Origin: Okeania sp. KiyG1
GTDB taxonomy: Bacteria > Cyanobacteriota > Cyanobacteriia > Cyanobacteriales > Microcoleaceae
DNA: 61,693 nt
NCBI RefSeq assembly: GCF_014132355.1
Contig: NZ_BLZO01000152.1
Span: 1 to 61,693, forward strand
Reading direction: 5' to 3'
Shown here: piece after piece, positions 1-9,146 of the stretch
Numbering within the stretch: the first letter of the stretch is position 1
Layout of the letters: every line of letters starts with the position of its first letter
Notes under the pieces: generated by a model
Seen by the model: the letters and a program-made list of their open reading frames with translations, nothing else
The model's database searches: none
What the model was told of the DNA's origin: nothing
Position numbers and translations under genes: made by a program

Positions 1-99
1 ACCATGAATGTTCAGTATATTATTCGCAACAATTGATACTTCATCTATCAGCTTTTCCTGAAAACTAAAATCAATATCATCTAAATTTATATCAATCAT
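1..99 (-). CDS. partial unknown protein (N-terminal 33 residues only)
   Basis: A reading frame starts with ATG at 99-97 on the minus strand and runs open off the left edge. It is preceded by an AGGAGA ribosome binding site at 106-111, which lies just after the stop of the next gene upstream (116). It is therefore probably the next member of the conjugation-associated operon. The visible residues (MIDINLDDIDFSFQEKL...) are acidic and I do not recognise them. Confidence 0.5.
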   Translation of the reverse strand, partial: MIDINLDDIDFSFQEKLIDEVSIVANNILNIHG

Positions 100-115
100 A
101 AAATATCTCCTCTTA

Positions 116-355
116 TCAACGACTAATGTTCTTACTAACAGCTTTAGTGGGTTCTGGTGCTTCTAATTGTGGAGCGACTTGATTTTCCAGATGCTCCACA
201 TACTCTTTACTCAAACTCGAATTGAAGGATTCTACTTGTTTGTGTGAATCAAACAAAATCTCCATATTCTCCTCTCCCTCTACAGTTAATTTGCGATCGA
301 GGATAGACCAAGTAACAGAATTGCGTTCGCCTTCGAGCCGGATGTCCAGACCCAT
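116..355 (-). CDS. small hypothetical protein, 79 aa
   Basis: This 79-residue frame has ATG at 355 and sits between the genes at 379-900 and 1-99 with spacings of about 20 nt, as expected within an operon. The N-terminal half (MGLDIRLEGERNSVTW) looks like a beta-rich fold, and the C-terminal part is polar and proline-containing. No family is recognised. The tight packing and shared strand argue that it is real and belongs to the transfer operon. It may be an accessory or partition protein, but nothing in the sequence proves that. Confidence 0.5.
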   Translation of the reverse strand: MGLDIRLEGERNSVTWSILDRKLTVEGEENMEILFDSHKQVESFNSSLSKEYVEHLENQVAPQLEAPEPTKAVSKNISR

Positions 356-378
356 ATTGGAGACAACTCCATAACGGT

Positions 379-900
379 TCAGAGCAGCAAAAGGATAGGA
401 ACTGCTCGTTGGACTAAGTCTTGTTGTAAAGGATCGTCGTCTATCAGTTCCTCAGTATCCGAAATGCCAGATTCTTCAGGTTCTTCTTTAGGTTCTTCTT
501 TCTCCTTAAATTTATCAGTGGCATTGTTTATAGCCGGATTTGCTGTTATAGGTTTATGATGTGTTTCTGTATCAATAGTATTAACAGTGACTCCACTAGC
601 AGCATCACTACTACTAGCAGTAGAATTCTTATCACCCGAAACTGAAGGAAAAAAATCAATCTGTAGCCAATTTGAGGATGAATTCTCACGCTCATCAAGC
701 AAAGCTTGCCTAGTTTCCTCCCATAATTCCTCAGACATACCCTCAGAAAGACTTTGCTCTTTAATTTGCTCAGAAAACCCGCGATATTGTTGGGCAAAAA
801 CAGCCCAGTCATCCCCAAGGGTTTCTAGTGCTGTGGCTGTCAATTCAAATCCCACAGCACGCCGAACAGTATTAGGTATTTCGATGCTTATTTCACTCAT
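379..900 (-). CDS. hypothetical acidic protein of the transfer operon, 173 aa
   Basis: The 173-residue protein starts with ATG at 900, seven nucleotides after the stop of the coupling-protein gene (908), so the two are probably translationally coupled. Residues 1-90 look folded and helical. Residues 90-150 are low complexity, rich in Ser, Thr, Glu and Pro with a KEKEEPKEEPEE stretch. The C-terminus is hydrophobic (AVPILLLL). I do not recognise a family. Its position next to the VirD4-like gene suggests an accessory role in DNA transfer, as inference only. Confidence 0.55.
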   Translation of the reverse strand: MSEISIEIPNTVRRAVGFELTATALETLGDDWAVFAQQYRGFSEQIKEQSLSEGMSEELWEETRQALLDERENSSSNWLQIDFFPSVSGDKNSTASSSDAASGVTVNTIDTETHHKPITANPAINNATDKFKEKEEPKEEPEESGISDTEELIDDDPLQQDLVQRAVPILLLL

Positions 901-907
901 AATTTAC

Positions 908-2755
908 TTAAATATCTATAGGTAAAGGGTTACTGCGACGCGAACTAATTGTTGCGGAAGATCTTGGATCTTCGGGTAAAGGGAGAAGTTCTTCTGCTAG
1001 AGCAATACGCTTATTCATTTCTTCAGCCATGCGCTCATCCAACTCATCATAACTGCTAATTTCTAATCGTTTGAACTCAGAGGCAATTAAGCGAGGTTCT
1101 ATTTTCTCCTGCCACATCTTTTCGTTTCCCTGAAAGCGTTTTACCTGCTTTAGTGGCAACTTGATTTCGGGTTTGATATGCCAGGGAACGCTGCCCTCTT
1201 GAGAGCTTCCGACGGCCGGATTAATAAAAACACAGCTACGCTTAAACTTGAGCAGAACTTCCTTACTCATCAACGGCACGATCTGAATAGACTGATTTTT
1301 AGAACGTGACCCCCCCGCAGCACCAGTACCAAAATTATGAGAAACATTTTGAGTAGAGTAGGTGATTTCCGACTCTCCCAAGTATTTGGAAATCTCCTCT
1401 GCCGTCTCCACATGGCCGGGATTAAAGAAAAACTTGGTCGCCATGTTCGCCTGTATGATTGTGGCTCCTTCCTTTCCATACCTTTGTTCTAGCTGTTTAT
1501 TATTCTGGAAACCAATAATAGTACCACACCCCTTAGACCTAAACTCTGCTGCATATTGCGCTACATTGACTTTTATGGTAGGCAACTCATCAAACATCAA
1601 AACTAAGCCACTCTGGCGCTGCTTTGCAAAGTTTTGCAAAACAATCATGTGAATAGTTCCTGCCAGTACGGGAGCTAGAGCATCTTGACGGGCAATGTCA
1701 TTCTCAACCACAAGCATCATACCGTCATCGATGTAGGTCTGAATACTTGAATCACCAATAGTACAGGCCATTAATTGAGGTTGTACCAAAGGCTGTAATA
1801 AGTTGTACGCTCCAGCAATAATACCTCCAGTAGTTTTTCCTGCATCCTCCTTAGCTAAAGAAGCTATTTGATTGAATTGATACCAAAGGAAAGGAGAATA
1901 TTTTTCCCGTTTGCGAGTTGCTTCTAATAGTCTTTTTTCTAAATCAGAAAGCTGGATTAAAGCATAGCACATAGCTAAATCAGGGTAGTCCGTCGCCCGC
2001 GCCAGTTGAATTAACGCCTGCAACAGTTGCTGACTGGCGGGTTCAAAAAATGGGTCTCCGCCCGAATTATCTTTGGAGCCATTTTGATATAAAACCTCTG
2101 CTAATTGTTTAGCTCCAAAATTATCAGTAGCACTACGAATGAAATCCTTGATAGGATTGATACAACAACTATATGGTTTTCCTGGGGCAAAAACCCTCAC
2201 ATTTTTGTAACCATTCTGCAATGCTTCAGTCGCTACAACCCACTTTTGTTCTCCCTTATAGTCATAGAGAAGAAAACCAAGATTTTGAGCGATCGCTGCT
2301 GAGGCCAAAGGATTTAGAACTCCAAAAGTTTTACCACACCCTGCACCTCCGACAACCATTACACCTCGATTGATTGTACACACGGGAATAGTAGGAGGAT
2401 TGCCAGAAAAGAAAGTGCCGATAGAACTCCGTTTCCTGAGTTTCCAGTCCCCACAGTAGAGGCCAATTTCAGAAACTTTTCGCTTTTTAATTTCGGAACA
2501 TAATTTACCAATAGCAGAAGCTTTTTCTCCTCTTCCTGCCCAATGTGCGGTGGTGAGCTTTTGTTTCTTGTCGCCACCGAGAAGTTGCATTACTAAAAGT
2601 ATCCCTCCCATAGTCAGAATTAGAGGTAGATTTTCTCCCCCAAAGACATTGCCAAAGGCGCTGCCTATATCGCCTGCAATATTGTTAGATGGTGGTGGTT
2701 GAGTAGTTTGTGCTAAGATTTTCAATTTAGGATTTTCCTCCTGAATAATTAACAA
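908..2755 (-). CDS. VirD4/TraG-type IV secretion coupling ATPase
   Basis: This 615-aa protein has one predicted membrane segment at about residues 43-60, then an HWAGRGEK segment typical of the TraG/VirD4 family. Walker A is VVGGAGCGKT (134-143) and Walker B is LVLMFDE (384-390). A Gln-rich motif region around 410-450 (GTIIGFQNNKQLEQ) matches the family's allele-discriminating helicase-like motif. Coupling proteins are hexameric membrane ATPases that deliver the relaxase-DNA complex to the conjugation channel. Length fits the family. It lies at the distal end of a minus-strand operon whose divergent neighbour encodes a relaxase. The specific name (TraG, TraD or VirD4) cannot be fixed from sequence alone. 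Confidence 0.88.
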   Translation of the reverse strand: MLIIQEENPKLKILAQTTQPPPSNNIAGDIGSAFGNVFGGENLPLILTMGGILLVMQLLGGDKKQKLTTAHWAGRGEKASAIGKLCSEIKKRKVSEIGLYCGDWKLRKRSSIGTFFSGNPPTIPVCTINRGVMVVGGAGCGKTFGVLNPLASAAIAQNLGFLLYDYKGEQKWVVATEALQNGYKNVRVFAPGKPYSCCINPIKDFIRSATDNFGAKQLAEVLYQNGSKDNSGGDPFFEPASQQLLQALIQLARATDYPDLAMCYALIQLSDLEKRLLEATRKREKYSPFLWYQFNQIASLAKEDAGKTTGGIIAGAYNLLQPLVQPQLMACTIGDSSIQTYIDDGMMLVVENDIARQDALAPVLAGTIHMIVLQNFAKQRQSGLVLMFDELPTIKVNVAQYAAEFRSKGCGTIIGFQNNKQLEQRYGKEGATIIQANMATKFFFNPGHVETAEEISKYLGESEITYSTQNVSHNFGTGAAGGSRSKNQSIQIVPLMSKEVLLKFKRSCVFINPAVGSSQEGSVPWHIKPEIKLPLKQVKRFQGNEKMWQEKIEPRLIASEFKRLEISSYDELDERMAEEMNKRIALAEELLPLPEDPRSSATISSRRSNPLPIDI

Positions 2756-3386
2756 TTAATAATTAACAATTAATAACCACCTCTGATCAATAAATAATTA
2801 ACCAACAATGCAGGGTAGTTTCATTCTTAACTGTGCTATTTTATGTATTAATAAAACAAGGATTTTCAAGGTTTAGGAAATTTATATTTCGCTGTATGGA
2901 AATAAATAAATTAATTACAAAAATCTAGAATTAAATGATGATGCCAACAATAAATCATAAGTTATACTATCTTATGATTTTTTTACACTTTTTTAAACAA
3001 GTAAATGAGTGAGTAAAGCAGAAACAAACAGAAATATTAGATGAAAAAAATCTAATTAGGCAATGATTTATTTGTTGGTTTTAATTATTGAACAACTGAA
3101 GTATCAGCTAAGTATAGCATTACTTTTTATTGGTATTATATAGAATTCGGTTATATAGTATATGTTGATAATTCTATAATTACTTAAATATTTAATCTCC
3201 CCCACTCCCCTACTCCCCTACTCCCAACTATACAATAACTATTCAACCGGATTCTATATTACCCCCCCCATGAATCCGCGACTCAATTATTACTTATTAA
3301 TCTCAATCGAAAAGGGAGGCTTTTTACCTGATTTTTGAAATCAATAATTATTAAATATTTAATCAACAATTATTAATTATTAATTA
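2756..3386. other. AT-rich, repeat-filled intergenic gap with a MITE
   Basis: This is a 631-bp gene-free stretch. It begins and ends with TTAATTATTAA-type runs. The only clear structure is the MITE at 3139-3258, listed separately. A run of cytosines (3262-3268) follows it. No convincing ORF, promoter or RNA was seen. Confidence 0.6.
3139..3258. repeat. MITE-like repeat, family A (copy 1)
   Basis: The 120-bp element has imperfect 14-bp terminal inverted repeats: TATAGAATTCGGTT at 3139-3152 and AACCGGATTCTATA at 3245-3258. The interior carries CCCCTACTCC-type tandem units. A second copy with the same ends and interior lies at 46719-46885, and a third, interrupted copy in reverse orientation lies at about 26066-26292. 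It has no coding capacity. Confidence 0.75.
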
Positions 3387-3983
3387 TTAATTACCAATAA
3401 CACTATTTCTGGTTTCCACAATCTTGTAAACTTGTCCGTCGAAACATTCGGTAATTTGTTGCAGGGTATTGTTTGTGGGATGTGTTTGGAAAAATCGCAA
3501 GCAAGGTAGGGAACTTTTAGCAATAACACCATTAGGTGGCTCTTTCAGTAATTGGATTTGAGTAGTATTTTTAGGAAGAAGCGGATTGATATATCGCCTC
3601 AAAATAGGTCTATACTCTCCCGGAGTTTCTTCTAGATAGGCAAGATGTAGACATCCAAAATATCCACAAAAAGATGGTGAATTTATCTTAAATAAAGTAA
3701 GTTTATTAGTCAGACGAATTGCTTCTAATTGCTTATAAGTGTTCTCGTTAGCCTTTTCGGACGAATTATCAGCAATAATTTGCTTTGCTGTATCTTCAGA
3801 AACGACTGTAGTAGCAGGTTTCCAACCACTAATAGCTTGAGCATGGGAGCCACACCCAATAATTCCGAATAATCCACTCAGGATGAGAAATAGAGCAAAT
3901 CCTTTAATAAAAGGGACTATAAGGTAAATATATTTTTTGATTGTGAGGGTGTCATGATTTTTCAACAAATTAGTTAGTGGCAC
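3387..3983 (-). CDS. putative lipoprotein of the transfer operon, 198 aa
   Basis: The N-terminus holds a basic segment followed by a hydrophobic helix (about residues 20-43) ending in IIGC (Cys44), a lipobox-like site. The mature part is probably anchored outside the cytoplasmic membrane. The start at 3983 overlaps the stop of the upstream 600-aa gene by 14 nt, indicating coupling. Four further cysteines in the mature part (CGYFGC, C around 162, C around 183) could form disulfides. I do not recognise the family. Lipoproteins of type IV secretion systems (VirB7-like) sit in this context but are usually shorter, so that assignment is only a possibility. Confidence 0.6.
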   Translation of the reverse strand: MPLTNLLKNHDTLTIKKYIYLIVPFIKGFALFLILSGLFGIIGCGSHAQAISGWKPATTVVSEDTAKQIIADNSSEKANENTYKQLEAIRLTNKLTLFKINSPSFCGYFGCLHLAYLEETPGEYRPILRRYINPLLPKNTTQIQLLKEPPNGVIAKSSLPCLRFFQTHPTNNTLQQITECFDGQVYKIVETRNSVIGN

Positions 3984-5772
3984 AGCTAACTACAGTGCCA
4001 CCATGAGAGTTGTAATAAGTCCTTACTTTCTGGCCCAATTTCAGTATAGTTAGGCTATTGTCAGCATTTGCTACCCTAGAGTCAATGGGGGTGAACAACC
4101 CACCAGCAAAAATTTGAGCAGTTCTTTCAATCAAGCGATCGCCACAAAAATACTTGTCGGTAGTAGGATCGATTTCGCTGCGAGCTAATAGAGCAGCTTC
4201 ACCAATAATTAGTCGCATCACCTCATCTTGTTTGGATGGGGGAAAAAATTTGTTTAGAGCTGTGGGTGTAGGATGGTTGGATTTTATTAAATTCAAGAGA
4301 AATTTTTCACCCCCATCATGCAGAGTAATACTTTCTATTACTTTTTGGTGAGTAGAGTGTAGATGGTATTTGCCAAGAGATTTTCCACAGCGATCGCCCA
4401 AACAAGTGATTGGGGGAAAATCAGATTGACTATTGCTATAACCCACGCTTAGAATCTTGATAATTCCTTCTGCCAAAATAGATGGAGAAATTCCACCTGC
4501 CACTTCCTCCCCAGTAATGATATTGCCTCGCATTGATATACTTGGTTGCTGCCTTCTCACCTGCTGCTGTGCCAACCGTTGTTGTGTCCGTATAGGCAGC
4601 CGATTACTTGGAGGATTACTGCGCAAGCTACCAATAGGAATCATGGCATCTCTCTTATACTCCATGAAAGGTATAGGGCCAATATTGTATGGCGTGCAAC
4701 CTCCAGTGTTACAGTAACGCAAAAACAAGACAAATTGTGCCGAGTCGTTTGTCTCATCAACCTCCCATAATACCATCTTTGCAAAACCTCCAAATGGAAA
4801 TCGTCCGGTAGGTTCTAATCCAGGTTTAGCGACGGGTGACAGAACTGCCATTTTAAGTAATCCAGAACCACCATCAACCCACTGCTGCTGGCCGTTAATC
4901 CAAGCTTTTCCCTCAAATGGAGACGAGACAGTCGCACCCAGGTTTTCTGGATCGTCAAGTTCTATGTGGGAACAGGACTCTGTATTTTCCGAGGTTTTAT
5001 TGCACGGGAACTCAAAACCTACCTCCGAACTACCTGTAACAGTCCGCCCCCAATTGGCTTCAGCGGGACCTCTCACAGTGTCAATTCTAGCAATGATGCT
5101 AATACTGCTCAAATTCAAAGGATTGGGAAACTGAGAGAGTGGAATATCCGAGATTCCGGGAATGCTGTCTAAACTAAAATTCTCCCAATCAACAAAATTC
5201 TTAAGGGGAGTATTTCCCAGGTTTGGGATGCTGCCTATTTTGAGGTTCCCCAATTCGTTCAATTGTATATTGGCAGCAATGGGATTGTTGGCCACAAATT
5301 GACCTAAATTTTGTGAAAGTTGGATATCTTCAAATTGAGGATTGTTCTTAAAAAAAGTAGCAAGGGGTTTTATTTGCTTGATTTTGTACTGATCTAAATA
5401 GGGAACCCCGGCTGATGAAATGCCATCACCCAAAACTAAATTGCCCAGGGTTTGTTCTCCCATCAGTGGTAATTGGTTCAGAGTTAATTGATTGACATCC
5501 ACCCCTAAAAAAGCAGATGTTTGTTCTAAAGTAAATTCGGAAGCTCCCAGGGAGGATAAGGAGCCTAATTTGAGTAGTTGGGATGGAGCATCCATACCCT
5601 CTATATTAGGCATAGAATTGAATGTCCAGTTCTCTATGTCCGGCATAGCTACTTGCTGCTCCCCCACCTGCTGCACTGTGATAGTATTGGGATTGCTAGA
5701 AGCAGTTGTAGTGGTTAGTAGTAGGATTAGCCCAGTAAATCCAGTAAATATGGTTGCTATTTTTAGATTCAT
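3970..5772 (-). CDS. large exported protein with LxxLP-type repeats, unknown function
   Basis: This 600-aa protein has a clear signal peptide (residues 1 to about 26, cleaved near TASS-NPN). Residues 40-250 contain irregular short repeats built on leucine-phenylalanine-proline-asparagine motifs (for example LGNLKIGSIPNLGNTPL), which look like a solenoid. A Cys-containing beta-rich region follows (about 255-365), then a Gln/Arg-rich linker (RLAQQQVRRQQ). The C-terminal helical domain (about 430-600) includes KYHLHSTHQK and two Cys. It lies between the Ycf46-like ATPase (5 nt upstream) and the lipoprotein gene. An extracytoplasmic role in the transfer apparatus is inferred from context; the family is not recognised. 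Confidence 0.6.
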   Translation of the reverse strand: MNLKIATIFTGFTGLILLLTTTTASSNPNTITVQQVGEQQVAMPDIENWTFNSMPNIEGMDAPSQLLKLGSLSSLGASEFTLEQTSAFLGVDVNQLTLNQLPLMGEQTLGNLVLGDGISSAGVPYLDQYKIKQIKPLATFFKNNPQFEDIQLSQNLGQFVANNPIAANIQLNELGNLKIGSIPNLGNTPLKNFVDWENFSLDSIPGISDIPLSQFPNPLNLSSISIIARIDTVRGPAEANWGRTVTGSSEVGFEFPCNKTSENTESCSHIELDDPENLGATVSSPFEGKAWINGQQQWVDGGSGLLKMAVLSPVAKPGLEPTGRFPFGGFAKMVLWEVDETNDSAQFVLFLRYCNTGGCTPYNIGPIPFMEYKRDAMIPIGSLRSNPPSNRLPIRTQQRLAQQQVRRQQPSISMRGNIITGEEVAGGISPSILAEGIIKILSVGYSNSQSDFPPITCLGDRCGKSLGKYHLHSTHQKVIESITLHDGGEKFLLNLIKSNHPTPTALNKFFPPSKQDEVMRLIIGEAALLARSEIDPTTDKYFCGDRLIERTAQIFAGGLFTPIDSRVANADNSLTILKLGQKVRTYYNSHGGTVVSCATN

Positions 5773-5776
5773 TAAA

Positions 5777-7405
5777 TTACTTCGAGTGATTTAGGTTGAC
5801 GGTTGAGCTTTGTCGTACCTGTCCCCTGGTTTTCGCTCCAGACTGCTCGAACATTCCTCGATTAATTCGAGCAAAACGAGATGTATCTCTCCCTGAAGTC
5901 GGGCGAGCAAAATCGGCATCTTGCTTAATGGCATAAAGTTGATCGCTGATGGCTTTATTAGCTGAAGCAGGCGTGAAATTCTGCCGTTCAGTCAGCAAAT
6001 CTTCTAAGGAAATTTGGGGTAAATATTTTCGAGGATTGAAGGCTTTTCCTTGTTCCTTTGCACTTTGTACTTGGTGGTGAAAGTTTGTTTCTAGAGTTCT
6101 TTCAACGGCCTTACCAATCTCATCCGGAGAACAACCTCGGTACTCATCAAGTAAAATTCGCCATTGTGAATCAGTAAAACGCAAATTGGGACAATATTTG
6201 CCTAGATGTATTTGAAAAATTTCATACAACGCTCCATTATGGGGATTGCCCAAAAACCACACATATTTGAAGCGCCGGACTAATTCTGCCGGGAGCAATC
6301 CTAATCTGTTGATTGTTGCCAGCATAAACACGGGAGTAGTATGGTCTTGCAGCCAAGACAATAATTCCCCAGTCATCTTGGCCATCGCCCCGCCACTACC
6401 GCCAGACTCCCACCCCACAAAGTTTTTCTCAAATTCATCAAAAAATAAGACTACATTGCCAGAATTATCTGCCAAATCTAGGAGGTGCTTGAGATTCTGT
6501 AACGATTCTGATACAGTAGAGCCTACAAGTTGGTTGAAGTCTACCGCTATCATCTTTGCTCTGATGCGTTGGGCAATCATCTTTGCCACAAGGGATTTTC
6601 CTGTCCCCGGCAATCCCCAAAGCAAGCCACCATTAGGATTGCGTAATTTCCAAGAAGATGCACGAGGATCGAATAGTGATGCTATTTTATCTATATCTTT
6701 ATCAAGTAAATCCAAGCCAGCAGCCTTGGGTACGTCAGGAGGAGGCAAAATCCTAACACCTTTACCCGCTAATTTTTGTTTAGCATACTCCAAAACCGAA
6801 TCTGCAAACTCTTCCAGGGTACTAGCTTCACCTACCAACCGATTCAGAACAAGGGTAATCTCGCCTTCTGGCAGTCCCGTACAAGCTTGAAGCAATGGTA
6901 AAGGATCGGATTCTTTTTTGAAAGGATGTTCCTGACAGAATTGAGCTACCAACTCCTCAAGTTCTTTGGACGAAGGAAAAGGCTTCTCCAACTGAGGAAT
7001 TAAGGGATACAAATTCATCGGTATGTCCAAAAGTGCATCAAACAGCACTATAAAAGTTAGGCTGTCCCTCTGTGTTAGGGCATCGTGGGCATTCCGTAGT
7101 TGCAGGTCTATGAGAGGATCAACGCTCTGGACGATACCTTCAACCAAGAAAATCCCATCCCGACTAGCGTTACAGATAGTACCAAGAATATTATCCTCAA
7201 CTGCAGTAGGAGTAGGGGTAATCTTGCCTGAACGAAATTCTTGGACATATTTATATCCGGCATTCCATAGGTATAGGGGCAATTCCATATCCAAACCCCA
7301 TTGCTCAAACTGCTTAAAAAAGCATTGTCGGTCTGAGGGCGAGACGGCGATCGCCGTTAACGGACTCTCTAGTAGAGGCCAATGTGTATAATGTCTTCTA
7401 GTCAT
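5777..7405 (-). CDS. Ycf46-like AAA+ ATPase in the transfer/partition operon
   Basis: The 542-aa protein has Walker A GLPGTGKS (264-271), Walker B VVLFFDE (318-324), a sensor-1-like MLATIN and a downstream LVRRFKYVWF arginine region. The first 150 residues (DNILGTICNASRDGIFLVEG, then LTFIVLFDALLDIPMNLYPLI) match the degenerate N-terminal domain of Ycf46, a conserved cyanobacterial/plastid AAA+ protein, including its usual length near 500 aa. The C-terminus ends in a basic, disordered tail. It sits in an operon with coupling-protein and partition genes, an unusual location for a Ycf46 relative. Its substrate is unknown. Confidence 0.75.
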   Translation of the reverse strand: MTRRHYTHWPLLESPLTAIAVSPSDRQCFFKQFEQWGLDMELPLYLWNAGYKYVQEFRSGKITPTPTAVEDNILGTICNASRDGIFLVEGIVQSVDPLIDLQLRNAHDALTQRDSLTFIVLFDALLDIPMNLYPLIPQLEKPFPSSKELEELVAQFCQEHPFKKESDPLPLLQACTGLPEGEITLVLNRLVGEASTLEEFADSVLEYAKQKLAGKGVRILPPPDVPKAAGLDLLDKDIDKIASLFDPRASSWKLRNPNGGLLWGLPGTGKSLVAKMIAQRIRAKMIAVDFNQLVGSTVSESLQNLKHLLDLADNSGNVVLFFDEFEKNFVGWESGGSGGAMAKMTGELLSWLQDHTTPVFMLATINRLGLLPAELVRRFKYVWFLGNPHNGALYEIFQIHLGKYCPNLRFTDSQWRILLDEYRGCSPDEIGKAVERTLETNFHHQVQSAKEQGKAFNPRKYLPQISLEDLLTERQNFTPASANKAISDQLYAIKQDADFARPTSGRDTSRFARINRGMFEQSGAKTRGQVRQSSTVNLNHSK

Positions 7406-7424
7406 CGCAACTTTCTTTGCATAA

Positions 7425-8165
7425 TTATTCAGCTACTTTCTGAGGCTCCGTTTCACGGGGACTTCTCACAAAAATTGCACAAACTCCTCGTGTAGCTTGG
7501 ATACCATCAATGGCCAGAGTGATACGATCGCGTTTCGCTTCGATTTCGCATTTTCGAGACACCAAGCGATCGCCATTCCATTCAATCAATTGCCGGGCGA
7601 ATTCCCCCTGCTTTGATTTGGCCCAATTAAGAAGATGATTGTCTGTAGTAGGATTAATGGGGTTTTTACTGCTCAGAAAAGAACTGATGAAAAGACCCAA
7701 CACTAGGCCAATAATTCCACTTGAAGCAACGATCGCGCTATGCGCTAATTTATGAGTTGCAATTTTGAGGCCCTGTACAGACTTATCTTCTTTATCTTCT
7801 GTTTCAGAAGGACTATCAAAACGCTCCGCAACCAACCGTTCTGCCATCCAACTCATTCGTGCCTCTATCTCTGCGGATAAAGCTTGCTGGTAACTTTCTC
7901 TTTTTGAATCAAATTCAGTTCCAATCCTTTTAAACATATTTGATTCAGCTATTTCAAAGGCAGAACGGATTTCATCAGGTTTGTTGCGTATTACATAGGC
8001 TAAATAAGCGTTTGCTGCAATCTGACTGCAAAACGGATCTTCAAGCGCAGAACCACTTTGAGTAAGAAAACTATGGACCCATACTTTTGCTTCTTCTGGT
8101 TCGCCATCCAAAAGGTGATTCAAGGCTTTCTGGTTCTGCTCAATCCACTGACTCGGGGTTGACAT
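7425..8165 (-). CDS. single-span membrane protein of unknown function, 246 aa
   Basis: A helical, charged domain of about 140 residues is followed by one membrane span (IVASSGIIGLVLGLFISSFL, about residues 144-163). About 80 residues follow and include a beta-rich end (WNGDRLVSRKCEIEAKRDRITLAIDG). Spacings of 19 nt to the AAA+ gene and 24 nt to the small gene upstream place it in the operon. No family is recognised. It could anchor or recruit the neighbouring ATPase, which is inference from order only. Confidence 0.6.
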   Translation of the reverse strand: MSTPSQWIEQNQKALNHLLDGEPEEAKVWVHSFLTQSGSALEDPFCSQIAANAYLAYVIRNKPDEIRSAFEIAESNMFKRIGTEFDSKRESYQQALSAEIEARMSWMAERLVAERFDSPSETEDKEDKSVQGLKIATHKLAHSAIVASSGIIGLVLGLFISSFLSSKNPINPTTDNHLLNWAKSKQGEFARQLIEWNGDRLVSRKCEIEAKRDRITLAIDGIQATRGVCAIFVRSPRETEPQKVAE

Positions 8166-8189
8166 AAGCTGTTTCTCTTAGTATGGAAA

Positions 8190-8438
8190 TTAGTTAGATT
8201 TAGATCCAGATTCAGCCGGGATTTTGTCTCGAAGCTTCTGATACTGTTCGTTGGACAGGTTAAGTGTCTCTTCAGACACATTTAATTTTGCTGCTAATTC
8301 TTTCAGATTTTTGGTATTAGTGATCGCTGACTCAATAGAGCTGATATCTTTTTTGAGTTGATTGGCCAAATCATCTAAAGTAACCTTCTTCTGACTTTTT
8401 TTAGGGACTTTTAACTTACCCTCAACAAGATTCGGCAA
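8190..8438 (-). CDS. small Lys-rich helical protein, in frame with the ParA-like gene
   Basis: The 82-aa frame begins at a TTG (8438) with no ATG and no obvious ribosome binding site. It is in the same frame as the upstream ParA-like gene, whose TAA stop (8465-8463) is separated from this TTG by only eight sense codons. The protein has a basic N-terminus (KVPKKSQKK) and a helical, HTH-like segment (LKELAAKLNVSEETLNLSNEQY). It may be a small DNA-binding partner of the ATPase, translated by coupling, or a former C-terminal domain of the ParA-like protein cut off by a stop codon. Confidence 0.45.
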   Translation of the reverse strand: MPNLVEGKLKVPKKSQKKVTLDDLANQLKKDISSIESAITNTKNLKELAAKLNVSEETLNLSNEQYQKLRDKIPAESGSKSN

Positions 8439-8462
8439 CTGTTCAAAAATCTGGTCAAAGGT

Positions 8463-9134
8463 TTAGTTGTACTGATTGACAAAAAATCTTGCTCGTCGCG
8501 CTAACAAACTATTCGCAGTGTCTATAGCTTGTCGAAATGTTAGATTTTTGCGGTCTAATTCAAATAGTACGGGTGTTGCCACTAAAGGAAAATCAGCTAC
8601 TAATATACAGTGCTTCTCGAACAATTCCCGATACTCAGGCACGTTATTAAGGTAATTCCAATCAGGAGAACTCATTAAGTGCCCCGAATTACGAATCAAA
8701 ACATGAGGAAGGTTATCATTATGTTCGCTCAAAGATTTTTGAAGCAATTGAATGGAAGACCAACAACCGTCGGTGATGAAAAACTGGATAAATTGGGGTC
8801 TGCCTTCAGGAGCTTTTCGAGTTTGAATACTTCCAGTGGTTATTAGCCATTCCAGAAGTGGCTGATATGTGTTACCGGGCAGATTAACTACTATGTAGTC
8901 GGGATTGGTCTCGGCCATCTCTAAAATTTTATCCGGTTCCATTGCCCGCCTCAAATCGTCAGAAAATCCAATTGATTCAGAATCATAAAGTTCGGACACA
9001 TCTTGAACTTCTCGGTCTGAATCTACGGCAATAACAGACTTACCCGTTGATTCAAGATATTCTATACAGGTACGGCACACGAGGGTTTTTCCCACGCCAC
9101 CCTTAATTCCTCCTACGAGGATGATATATGTCAT
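8463..9134 (-). CDS. ParA/MinD-like P-loop ATPase
   Basis: This 223-aa protein opens with the deviant Walker A of the ParA/MinD/SIMIBI class (GGIKGGVGKT, residues 8-17). The switch region IAVDSDRE and the VVNLPGN stretch fit the family. ParA-type ATPases position plasmids or protein cargoes by dynamic binding to DNA or membrane. Start choice: TAAGGAG-AACAACGC-ATG, where the ribosome site overlaps the presumed original stop of the gene upstream (9147). No canonical ParB follows. The operon also carries an actin-like ParM-type ATPase, so this could be either a second partition ATPase or a positioning factor for the transfer machine. Confidence 0.75.
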   Translation of the reverse strand: MTYIILVGGIKGGVGKTLVCRTCIEYLESTGKSVIAVDSDREVQDVSELYDSESIGFSDDLRRAMEPDKILEMAETNPDYIVVNLPGNTYQPLLEWLITTGSIQTRKAPEGRPQFIQFFITDGCWSSIQLLQKSLSEHNDNLPHVLIRNSGHLMSSPDWNYLNNVPEYRELFEKHCILVADFPLVATPVLFELDRKNLTFRQAIDTANSLLARRARFFVNQYN

Positions 9135-9146
9135 GCGTTGTTCTCC

